15,365 nucleotides of DNA from Bifidobacteriaceae bacterium (GTDB lineage: Bacteria > Actinomycetota > Actinomycetes > Actinomycetales > Bifidobacteriaceae). How positions within the stretch are numbered: position 1 is the first letter of the stretch; each line of letters starts with the position of its first letter. The position numbers were made by a program, and so were the translations under genes. The stretch is taken from positions 1-15,365 of the forward strand of contig JAUMUB010000014.1 of assembly GCA_030530905.1 (NCBI GenBank), written 5' to 3'. Under the pieces are notes generated by a model, which saw only the letters and a list, made by a program, of their open reading frames with translations, had not been told where the DNA came from and searched no databases. Below are positions 6,650 through 13,337 of the stretch, one piece after another.

Positions 6650-6655
6650 TATAAT
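6650..6655 (+). promoter_or_regulatory. Possible dnaX -10 box
   Basis: A perfect TATAAT lies at 6650-6655, which would start transcription near 6662 and leave a leader of about 66 bases before dnaX. No good -35 box is seen 16-18 bases upstream (sequence there is TTTTCT-like). The rest of the 269-base gap between the divergent tetR and dnaX genes holds the tetR promoter and operator and nothing else I can name. Confidence 0.4.
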
Positions 6656-6727
6656 GTGTACAGTAGATTTTAAAGTACAGCAGCAATGCATTTCACGATT
6701 TTACTGAGAATGTAAGGTATAAAAATT

Positions 6728-9079
6728 ATGGGTTTAGCGTTATACCGCCGTTATAGACCGGATACATTTGATGGTCTTATTGGGCAAGATCAGGTTACTG
6801 TACCTTTAATGAATGCTTTGAACGAAGGTCGACTTACTCATGCTTACTTATTCTCAGGTCCTCGAGGCTGCGGTAAAACAAGCTCAGCGCGAATTCTTGC
6901 ACGTTGCATAAATTGTGCAAAAGGTCCAACGGCTCACCCATGTGGAGAGTGTGAATCCTGTGTAGAGCTTGCCACAGGTGGGTCAGGTTCTATTGATGTT
7001 ATTGAAATTGATGCTGCAAGCCATAACAGTGTTGATGATGCGCGTGAGTTGCGTAAGCGTGCCGAGTTTGGACCATCACGCGATAAATATAAAATTTTTG
7101 TGCTTGATGAAGCTCATATGATCACTCCACAAGGCTTTAATGCAATGTTGAAACTTGTAGAAGAGCCACCGGAGTATATTATCTTTATTTTTGCAACAAC
7201 AGAACCTGATAAGGTTATTGATACGATTCGCTCAAGAACGTACCATTATCCATTCCGTCTTGTTCCATCTGAAATAATGGCACCGTATCTGCAGAAAATT
7301 TGCGAAAAAGAGCAGATTAATGTTGAATCGGGCGTGCTGAATTTAGTTATGCGCGCAGGTGGAGGCTCCATGCGTGACACCTTATCGGTACTAGATCAAC
7401 TAATGGTGGGTGCCTCAGAGAATACGATTACATTACACAATGCAGTTTCACTGCTCGGGTTTACGCCAAACTCACTTATTGAGGACACTGTTGATGCTGT
7501 GATTTCACAAAATGGCGAACAGTTGTATGACATAGTGCAAAAAATTGTTGTGGGTGGATATGATCCACGTCGTTTTGTGGAAGATTTACTTGCGTATTTA
7601 CGAGATTTGCTTGTTTTAAGCTATGGTGGTGCAGGAGCGCAGCAGGCGTTGAGTAATGATTTTGCTCAAGAGCATATGGATGTGTTAGAGCGTCAAGCAC
7701 AACAGTTAGGTCTTGTTCGTATAAGTGAGCTTGCGCAAACAATTAATACTGTGCTGCAAGATATGTCGAGCGCAAACTCTCCACGCTTATTATTGGAGAT
7801 TTTAGCTGCACAACTTTTATTATATCCTGCAGCAGGTAAGCAAGTGCCAGAGCCAGCAATGCAATCAGAGAATAGTTTTGCCAATGCAGGTGCACGACAG
7901 GTAAACTCCAATATGAGTGGAAGAAATGGCGGTGGATTTATTGGCAATAAGCAGCAACAGACTAAGCCTGTTCAGCAAACAGCGTCACAGCAAGCACAGC
8001 AGCAGGTTGCATCTCTAGTTGAGGCTGCCAAGCCACAAGATCAGCCTATTAATACCTCAGATTCTCAAGTTCCGACTAGTGATTCCGTTGCTAGTAGTAC
8101 AGCAAAGAATAAGGCTGCTCAAGCAGGTGCATGGCCTGAGGTTGCAAACGTAGGTACGGCAGCTAACAGTGCTGCGCAATCGGCTTCAGCGCCAGCGAAT
8201 AAAATAGCTTCATTTGATCAATCAGATATGCCAGCAAATTTTGCGCAAAGTGCGTATTCTAATGAGGAAACGCAAGAGCATTGGAATCATGTGTTGCAGT
8301 CCTTGCCTACTTCAATTAGAGCATATGTGGACAGTGATCATGTAACTGGTATTCGTCATGAGCAGCGGGCAGAAAACAAGTTTGTTCTTGTTATGACATT
8401 TGATAGCTCTTTAAGCCAACACGCTTTTGCTTTGGGTGTAGAAACTGAAAACGGTGCTAGCGTAAAAGCAGTGCAATCAGTAAATCAGGCTGTGAAAAAA
8501 GAATTTGGTGAACACACTACTATTGCGCCTGCAGGTCAAGCTGCGAACGGAGAAACAGTTGTTGCAATCCGACAGCTAACTCCTGAAAAGTTGGCGGAAG
8601 TGAAGCGTGAAATTGCTTTAGCGAGAACCAAGAAGCTTATGCAGAAAAGTGCTGCGCAGTCTCAACATAATGAAAATAATGAGAACGCAAGCAAATCTGC
8701 TAAAGAAGATCAGTCAGACCAAGAAGACACGCATCATACGGCAAATCAAGATGATAAAACTACTACAAATCATCTAACTGCGGATGTGCAAGCTCAATCT
8801 GAAGAAACCTCAACTCAGCCACCTGTTAATAACGAGTTAGTAGATCCTTGGGCTATAAAGCCAGAAACTACTGAAAACACTGAGCAAGCAACACAAGAAA
8901 CTTCCAAGAGCGATAATGAAGCAGATGATGAATCTCAATACTCTTTTTCTGACGAATCAGTCTCTCAGTCTAATCTGATGAGTATTGAAGAAGTTAGTAA
9001 ATTCTTTGACGCAAAATCAGTAGAACAAGTAACAAAAAAAGAACTAAAAGAGAGAATGAAGAAAGAAAAGACGGAATGA
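6728..9079 (+). CDS. dnaX: DNA polymerase III subunit tau (DnaX)
   Basis: 783-residue clamp-loader ATPase; it loads the sliding clamp and ties the polymerase cores together at the replication fork. The AAA+ part is complete: Walker A GPRGCGKT (44-51), zinc-binding cysteines C63, C72, C75 and C78, Walker B with DEAH (127-130), and the sensor region ATTEPDKVIDTIRSR (156-170). Residues up to about 365 form the lid and collar. From about 375 to 520 the chain is a Q/A/S/N-rich linker, a short folded piece follows (about 525-640), and the last 140 residues are acidic and polar. The total is long compared with the roughly 580 residues I recall for mycobacteria. AAGG at 6714-6717 lies 10 bases before the ATG. 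There is no slippery heptamer placed to make a short gamma form. recR follows after one base. Confidence 0.96.
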   Translation: MGLALYRRYRPDTFDGLIGQDQVTVPLMNALNEGRLTHAYLFSGPRGCGKTSSARILARCINCAKGPTAHPCGECESCVELATGGSGSIDVIEIDAASHNSVDDARELRKRAEFGPSRDKYKIFVLDEAHMITPQGFNAMLKLVEEPPEYIIFIFATTEPDKVIDTIRSRTYHYPFRLVPSEIMAPYLQKICEKEQINVESGVLNLVMRAGGGSMRDTLSVLDQLMVGASENTITLHNAVSLLGFTPNSLIEDTVDAVISQNGEQLYDIVQKIVVGGYDPRRFVEDLLAYLRDLLVLSYGGAGAQQALSNDFAQEHMDVLERQAQQLGLVRISELAQTINTVLQDMSSANSPRLLLEILAAQLLLYPAAGKQVPEPAMQSENSFANAGARQVNSNMSGRNGGGFIGNKQQQTKPVQQTASQQAQQQVASLVEAAKPQDQPINTSDSQVPTSDSVASSTAKNKAAQAGAWPEVANVGTAANSAAQSASAPANKIASFDQSDMPANFAQSAYSNEETQEHWNHVLQSLPTSIRAYVDSDHVTGIRHEQRAENKFVLVMTFDSSLSQHAFALGVETENGASVKAVQSVNQAVKKEFGEHTTIAPAGQAANGETVVAIRQLTPEKLAEVKREIALARTKKLMQKSAAQSQHNENNENASKSAKEDQSDQEDTHHTANQDDKTTTNHLTADVQAQSEETSTQPPVNNELVDPWAIKPETTENTEQATQETSKSDNEADDESQYSFSDESVSQSNLMSIEEVSKFFDAKSVEQVTKKELKERMKKEKTE

Positions 9080-9080
9080 T

Positions 9081-9683
9081 ATGGCAGCATTTGATGGCTC
9101 AATACAACGACTGATTGAAGCATTTGCGAAATTACCAAGCATTGGGCCAAAAGGCGCAACACGATTAGCGTTCCACGTGCTATCTTCTCCGCGTCAAGAA
9201 GCTCAAGAATTAGCAGAAGCTTTAATTGCCGTAAAAGATAATGTACGATTTTGTGAAATTTGCGGTAACGTATGTGAGACAAGTCCTTGTCCGATTTGTG
9301 TGGATTCGCGCAGAGATCGCAGTACAATATGCGTTGTTGCAGATCCACGAGTGGTGATGAGTATCGAGCGTACGGGTGAATATAGAGGACTGTATCACGT
9401 GTTGGGCGGCACTATTAATCCGATGGCGAATGTGAGTGCAGCAGATTTGCGAATTGCTCAATTGCTTGAACGCTTACAAAATCCAGAGGTTAAAGAGCTT
9501 ATTTTTGCGTTAAATCAGGATGTTGAAGGCGAAGCTACAGTCACATATATTTCTCGTCTTCTCGCACAAGTGGATATTCAAATAACCCAATTAGCAAGTG
9601 GTTTACCTGTGGGAAGTGACTTAGAGTATGCCGATGATATTACTCTTGGTCATGCGTTAAGTGGCAGAAGATCATTGCATTAA
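9081..9683 (+). CDS. recR: Recombination mediator protein RecR
   Basis: 200-residue protein of the RecFOR pathway, which helps load RecA on gapped DNA. Domains are in the standard order: helix-hairpin-helix (LIEAFAKLPSIGPKGATRLA, 11-30), a four-cysteine zinc finger (C58, C61, C70, C73), a Toprim domain (about 81-175), and the conserved C-terminus ASGLPVGSDLEYADDITL with Walker-like turn. Length is exactly that of the family. The start is one base after the dnaX stop, with GGA inside the dnaX end as ribosome binding site, so translation is probably coupled. The dnaX-recR order is widely conserved in bacteria. Confidence 0.96.
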   Translation: MAAFDGSIQRLIEAFAKLPSIGPKGATRLAFHVLSSPRQEAQELAEALIAVKDNVRFCEICGNVCETSPCPICVDSRRDRSTICVVADPRVVMSIERTGEYRGLYHVLGGTINPMANVSAADLRIAQLLERLQNPEVKELIFALNQDVEGEATVTYISRLLAQVDIQITQLASGLPVGSDLEYADDITLGHALSGRRSLH

Positions 9684-9909
9684 AACCGCTAAATATAGGT
9701 AATCGTTTTATGAATAATGCATTAAAATAATTTACAATAACTATATTCAAAATATTTGTGACAGCAAAATTGTGTTAATATAGCCAAAATGCCGTATATT
9801 GTGAGTACAATAATGAGAGAAAATTTCATTGTATGGATATAACGAGGATTCATTGAAATTTTTTGCATACAATCGGCAGTAATATATAAATTATTAGGAT
9901 TGGAAGAAC
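9684..9909 (+). promoter_or_regulatory. recR-ask gap with overlapping inverted repeats
   Basis: The 226-base AT-rich gap holds several symmetric elements: TATTGT-GAGT-ACAATA (9797-9812); AAAATTTCA (9820-9828) with TGAAATTTT (9854-9862), whose 3' arm runs into six T; and ATTGTATG (9828-9835) with CATACAAT (9866-9873). The last two interleave, so in RNA they would exclude each other or form a pseudoknot. A seven-codon frame reading MDITRIH (9833-9856) lies within them. A 10-bp palindrome TAATGCATTA is at 9715-9724. No convincing recR terminator is seen. Function is unknown: operator DNA or leader RNA. Confidence 0.35.
9862..9890 (+). promoter_or_regulatory. Possible ask promoter
   Basis: TTTGCA (9862-9867, four of six consensus bases) and TATAAA (9885-9890) are separated by 17 bases and precede the ask GTG by 20 bases. 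If used, the inverted repeats upstream would act as DNA sites and not as leader RNA. Other AT-rich matches in this gap make the call uncertain. Confidence 0.35.
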
Positions 9910-10680
9910 GTGGCACTCATCGTACAGAAATATGGTGGATCATCAGTAGCAGATTCCGCCTCAATCAAGCGTGTAGCGAAGCGTATTCTTGAAACAAAAA
10001 ATGCTGGCAATGATGTAGCAGTTGTTGTTTCTGCGATGGGCGACACAACCGATGAGCTTATCGACCAAGCATTAAGCATCGATTCTAATCCACCTGCACG
10101 TGAGATGGATATGCTTATGACCGCAGGAGAGCGTATTTCTATGAGCCTACTTGCAATGGCAATTCACGCAGAAGGTTCACACGCGTACTCCTTCACAGGT
10201 TCTCAAGCTGGATTTATGACAGACGCTCGTTTTGGTGCAGCTCATATTAAATCAGTAAAACCAGATCGTGTTCGACGCGCACTTGATAAAGGAAGCGTGG
10301 CAATTGTCGCAGGATTCCAAGGAATGAATGAGGGAGGCGACGCAACAACATTAGGTCGTGGTGGTTCTGATACTTCCGCTGTGGCGCTCGCAGTCGCATT
10401 GAATGCTGATATTTGTGAGATTTATACTGATGTTGATGGTGTTTTTACTGCAGATCCGAGAATAGTTCCTAGCGCTCGTAGAATCGATTTCATTGGATAT
10501 GAAGAAATGTTAGAAATGTCATCCTGTGGTTCGAAAGTTTTGGCATTGCGATGTGTAGAGTATGCACAGCGTTTTAATATGCCATTACACGTTCGCAGTT
10601 CTTTCTCACATCGTCGAGGCACAGTGATTGCGCCAGAATCTAGCGATATTAGCAAATTACCAAATATTCAAGAGGTATAG
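9910..10680 (+). CDS. ask: Aspartokinase, catalytic subunit alone
   Basis: 256-residue amino-acid kinase domain that phosphorylates aspartate with ATP, the first step to lysine/diaminopimelate, threonine and methionine. The fold is complete: KYGGSS (7-12) at the N-terminus, FQG (136-138), [13 protein letters not shown] (146-158), and [12 protein letters not shown] (173-184). It aligns by eye along its length with the catalytic part of the corynebacterial 421-residue LysC. It then stops at PNIQEV, just where the ACT domains would begin; these are encoded by the next gene. The GTG start gives the universal [12 protein letters not shown] beginning, with AGGA/GGAAG 4-10 bases upstream. The frame is clean to the stop, with no sign of decay. 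First gene of the ask-ACT-asd operon. Confidence 0.93.
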   Translation: MALIVQKYGGSSVADSASIKRVAKRILETKNAGNDVAVVVSAMGDTTDELIDQALSIDSNPPAREMDMLMTAGERISMSLLAMAIHAEGSHAYSFTGSQAGFMTDARFGAAHIKSVKPDRVRRALDKGSVAIVAGFQGMNEGGDATTLGRGGSDTSAVALAVALNADICEIYTDVDGVFTADPRIVPSARRIDFIGYEEMLEMSSCGSKVLALRCVEYAQRFNMPLHVRSSFSHRRGTVIAPESSDISKLPNIQEV

Positions 10681-10694
10681 GATAAGGAAACAAT

Positions 10695-11258
10695 ATGAGT
10701 GATAATCAAATTTCTATGGGAGATTTATTTCCAGATCTAAGCCCAGAAAATCCAATTATCTCTGGTGTGGCACACGATAAAAGTGAAGCTCTGGTCACTT
10801 TACGCCGTATTCCTGATGAACCAGGTGTAGCCGCACGAGTATTTACTACACTTGCCGACGAAGGTATCAACGTGGATATGATAGTTCAGGCAAGCGCAAG
10901 TACGGGTACTGCTGATATTTCTTTCACGTTCCCAGGAACTGAAGCACAGCGTGTACAAAATGTTATGGAAGAGAATCATGATATTTTGCGCTATGAGTCA
11001 TTTGACGTTGACATGAATGTTGGTAAGGTCGCAGTTGTTGGTGTGGGCATGAAAACTCACGCAGGCTTAGCTGCTCGATTCTTTAACGCATTAAGTGATA
11101 AGAATATTAACATTTTAATGATTTCGACATCTGAAATTCGTATTGCAGCTTTAGTTCCGCTAGATCAGCTTGATGAGGCGATTCGTGCTTTGCACACCGC
11201 ATACGGTTTAGACGCAGATAAAGTAGAAGCAGTTGTTTACGGTGGCACAGGCCGCTAA
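10695..11258 (+). CDS. Aspartokinase regulatory (beta) subunit, two ACT domains
   Basis: 187-residue protein matching the beta subunit that corynebacteria make from an internal start inside lysC. After a 20-residue unique N-terminus, the sequence ISGVAHDKSEALVTL (22-36) opens the first ACT domain (about 34-105, with INVDMIVQ at 58-65). The second (about 112-187) holds ISTSEIRIAALV (143-154) and ends in VVYGGTGR as in the fused enzymes. ACT domains bind the end-product amino acids, lysine and threonine in the corynebacterial enzyme. It has its own Shine-Dalgarno (AAGGAAAC, ending 3-4 bases before ATG) and lies 14 bases after the catalytic gene. It should pair with that protein to form a feedback-controlled enzyme; this is inference from the family. 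Confidence 0.9.
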   Translation: MSDNQISMGDLFPDLSPENPIISGVAHDKSEALVTLRRIPDEPGVAARVFTTLADEGINVDMIVQASASTGTADISFTFPGTEAQRVQNVMEENHDILRYESFDVDMNVGKVAVVGVGMKTHAGLAARFFNALSDKNINILMISTSEIRIAALVPLDQLDEAIRALHTAYGLDADKVEAVVYGGTGR

Positions 11259-11272
11259 AGAGGTGTAATAAT

Positions 11273-12343
11273 ATGGTGCAAATCAACGAAAAAGGTGTTA
11301 ATGTTGCTGTTCTAGGTGCAACCGGTCAGGTTGGCATGGTGATGCGTAAGGTCTTAGCTGAACGTAATTTCCCAGTGAAAAATTTGCGTTTTCTTGCTTC
11401 AGCGCATTCTGCGGGAACTGTTTTAACATGGCAAGGTCATGATATTGAAGTAGAGGATGTGGCAAAAGCTGATTTAGCTGGCATTGATATTGCTATTTTC
11501 TCTGCAGGCGGCGGCACTTCTGCCGAATGGGCGCCAAAATTCGTGCAAGCAGGTGCTTATGTGATCGATAATTCTTCTCAATGGCGTATGGATGACGAGG
11601 TTCCTCTTGTTGTTGCTGAAGTAAACCCTGAGGATATTAAGAACGTTCCAAAGCGTATTATTGCTAACCCTAATTGCACAACCATGGCTATTATGCCGGT
11701 GTTAAAGCCTTTAGATCAGCGTTTTGGTTTGCGTCGTTTAATTGTAAGCTCATATCAGGCAGTTTCAGGTGCTGGTCGTGCTGGCGTAGAGCAATTGCTT
11801 AATGAAGCTAAGGCTGCTATTGAGCAAGGTGCTGATCAATTAGTTTTTGGCGCAGACTCGGTGAAGTTCCCAGAACCAACCAAGATTGCTCGTACTATTG
11901 CGTTTAACGAGGTGCCGTTTATTGGTTCTATTGTGGATGATGGCTCACAAGAAACTGACGAGGAGCAGAAGTTACGTAATGAAAGCCGCAAGATTTTGCA
12001 TTTGCCAAATCTTAAAGCATCCTGCACTTGTGTTCGTGTTGGAGTGTTCACTTCTCACGGTATGAGTGTTAATGCAGAGTTTGAACAAGCTGTTAGCGTT
12101 GAGGAGGCTCGTGAAGTTTTGCAGTCGGCTCCTGCAGTTGAATTGGATGATATTCCTACTGCACAGCTTGCAGCTGGTAAAACACCAAGCTTTGTTGGTC
12201 GTATTCGTGTCGATCAGGCGGTTGATGATAATCGTGGCTTAGCATTTTTTGCGACTAACGACAATTTGCGAAAGGGTGCCGCTCTTAATGCTGTGGAGCT
12301 TGCAGAATTAGTGGCAAAACAATATTTTGCTGAAGAATTATAA
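11273..12343 (+). CDS. asd: Aspartate-semialdehyde dehydrogenase
   Basis: 356-residue cytoplasmic enzyme; it reduces aspartyl phosphate with NADPH to aspartate semialdehyde, the second step after aspartokinase. NADP-binding motif GATGQVG lies at 15-21. The active-site cysteine is C135 in ANPNCTT, with Q162 in SSYQAVSGAGRAG and the substrate-binding R255 and general base H262 in CVRVGVFTSHG. Length fits the family. AGAGGTGT upstream gives a normal ribosome binding site for ATG 11273, 14 bases after the regulatory aspartokinase gene. Last gene of the operon, followed by a strong hairpin. Product feeds diaminopimelate for the cell wall, lysine, threonine and methionine. Confidence 0.96.
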   Translation: MVQINEKGVNVAVLGATGQVGMVMRKVLAERNFPVKNLRFLASAHSAGTVLTWQGHDIEVEDVAKADLAGIDIAIFSAGGGTSAEWAPKFVQAGAYVIDNSSQWRMDDEVPLVVAEVNPEDIKNVPKRIIANPNCTTMAIMPVLKPLDQRFGLRRLIVSSYQAVSGAGRAGVEQLLNEAKAAIEQGADQLVFGADSVKFPEPTKIARTIAFNEVPFIGSIVDDGSQETDEEQKLRNESRKILHLPNLKASCTCVRVGVFTSHGMSVNAEFEQAVSVEEAREVLQSAPAVELDDIPTAQLAAGKTPSFVGRIRVDQAVDDNRGLAFFATNDNLRKGAALNAVELAELVAKQYFAEEL

Positions 12344-12382
12344 TATTCTCATATTGTTTGCGTAACTATAGGCAATTAATTT

Positions 12383-12424
12383 ATACAATAAAGCAGTCGG
12401 AGTTTTTCGGCTGCTTTATTGTAT
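12383..12424 (+). terminator. Strong hairpin terminator after asd
   Basis: A 17-bp stem (12383-12399 with 12408-12424, one G-T wobble) closes an 8-base loop. The outer arms are A/T-rich and the core is AAGCAG/CTGCTT. There is no long T-run directly after, though TATTATT follows. It ends the ask-ACT-asd operon 40 bases after the stop. Confidence 0.75.
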
Positions 12425-12502
12425 TATTCGCAATTTTTCTGAAATTATCGTGTTGTAGTACGTAATTTCCAAGCAAATAAGCGTATATACACTCTGGTGT
12501 AA

Positions 12503-12531
12503 TTGAGCTTAGGGGTAATAGTACCTACAAT
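12503..12531 (+). promoter_or_regulatory. Promoter for a leaderless DUF5701 transcript
   Basis: TTGAGC (12503-12508) and TACAAT (12526-12531) are separated by an ideal 17 bases. The -10 box ends six bases before ATG 12538, so transcription should start at or next to the A of the ATG. The GGAAG at 12532-12536 is too close to the ATG to serve as a normal Shine-Dalgarno. Confidence 0.6.
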
Positions 12532-12537
12532 GGAAGT

Positions 12538-13158
12538 ATGTCAAAGGCAAGTCGAGAAGCAAGTAAGCAGTTAGAGCGTATTATTGCGCTAGGATACCCT
12601 GATGTTGCTGATATGAGTGAGGACTCGTTCAGAGCACTTGCACAGCCACTGATAAAAGCATTAGAGCAAAGCGATTTGGATGAGCGAATCCTATTAGTTC
12701 CTACGCGTGAGCTTGTCACTCCAGAATCTTTGATTGCGCGTACAAGCATTAATCGTATGGCTGGTTTTACAACTATGCCTCCGCGAGATATTGCTAGTTT
12801 CTTACCTCAAGACGGGTTTGAACCACCTGAGGGTCCTTTTTATCTTGTGATCGAGCCTCATACTGGTACATGCTATGTGAATCGTGAGCCGGATGTGGCG
12901 CGAAAGCTTATTGACGCAGATAATCGAATTCCTTTAACGCTTGAAGAGGGGTTGGCAATCGCAACGCAACATCCTGAATGGTTGTTAGAGAAGAATGGTT
13001 TTAATCTTTTAGGTTCACGAAGTGCTGACGGCCGAGTGCCGAGTATTTGGATGAGTCAGTCTGTGCCACGTTTAGGCTCAGTTTGGCCTAATTCAAAGCA
13101 TACTTGGCTGGGAAATGCTTTTTGTGTTGCGCGCCGTGGTGTAAGTTTGTTTAAATAA
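12538..13158 (+). CDS. DUF5701-like protein of unknown function
   Basis: 206-residue soluble protein that I match, by general pattern, to the actinobacterial DUF5701 family; no function is established that I know. No signal peptide or membrane helix is visible. The N-terminus (1-45) is helical and charged. Recognisable conserved-looking parts are LVPTRELVTPESLI (53-66), FLPQDGFEPPEGPFYLVI (88-105), and a C-terminal W-rich section ending in WLGNAFCVARRG. Tryptophans and prolines in the last third suggest a compact fold. It stands alone between the asd terminator and leuA, with its own promoter and no leader, so it is probably a single-gene unit. It could be a housekeeping protein, given its amino-acid biosynthesis neighbours. 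Confidence 0.75.
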   Translation: MSKASREASKQLERIIALGYPDVADMSEDSFRALAQPLIKALEQSDLDERILLVPTRELVTPESLIARTSINRMAGFTTMPPRDIASFLPQDGFEPPEGPFYLVIEPHTGTCYVNREPDVARKLIDADNRIPLTLEEGLAIATQHPEWLLEKNGFNLLGSRSADGRVPSIWMSQSVPRLGSVWPNSKHTWLGNAFCVARRGVSLFK

Positions 13159-13183
13159 ACAATAAATTATTATTGCTAGTGAC

Positions 13184-13220
13184 TGAGTAAATACTCATAC
13201 GCAAGTTGTGCAAATAATAT
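13184..13220 (+). promoter_or_regulatory. Palindrome and possible promoter before leuA
   Basis: TGAGTA-AA-TACTCA (13184-13197) is a perfect 6+6 inverted repeat in the 179-base gap before leuA. TAATAT (13215-13220) could be a -10 box, and the right arm TACTCA (13192-13197) would then be its -35 box at 17-base spacing, placing the palindrome across the promoter. The -35 match is poor, three of six. No terminator-like attenuator hairpin is seen in the rest of the gap. Confidence 0.3.
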
Positions 13221-13337
13221 GTGCTACGTGTAGTTGATTTAAAATTGTGGTAGATATTTTACTATATAAAATCGAGAATTAATAGTAGTAACGAACCGAG
13301 TATTGTATGTATCGAACAGTACTTTAAGGAGTTATGT

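Noticed and set aside
9034..9040. In-frame A AAA AAA slippery heptamer in dnaX
   Set aside because: It resembles the E. coli frameshift signal, but it lies about 13 codons before the stop, so it could not make a short gamma subunit; the -1 frame only runs into recR. The other A-run near 8495 is out of the needed register.
13167..13190. Leucine leader peptide as an annotated gene
   Set aside because: The leucine run is real, but the frame has no start codon after the stop at 13152 and no attenuator hairpin follows; kept only as a finding.
13230..13337. T-box riboswitch before leuA
   Set aside because: The T-box sequence and specifier-hairpin layout are not visible, and the gap is too short and AT-rich.
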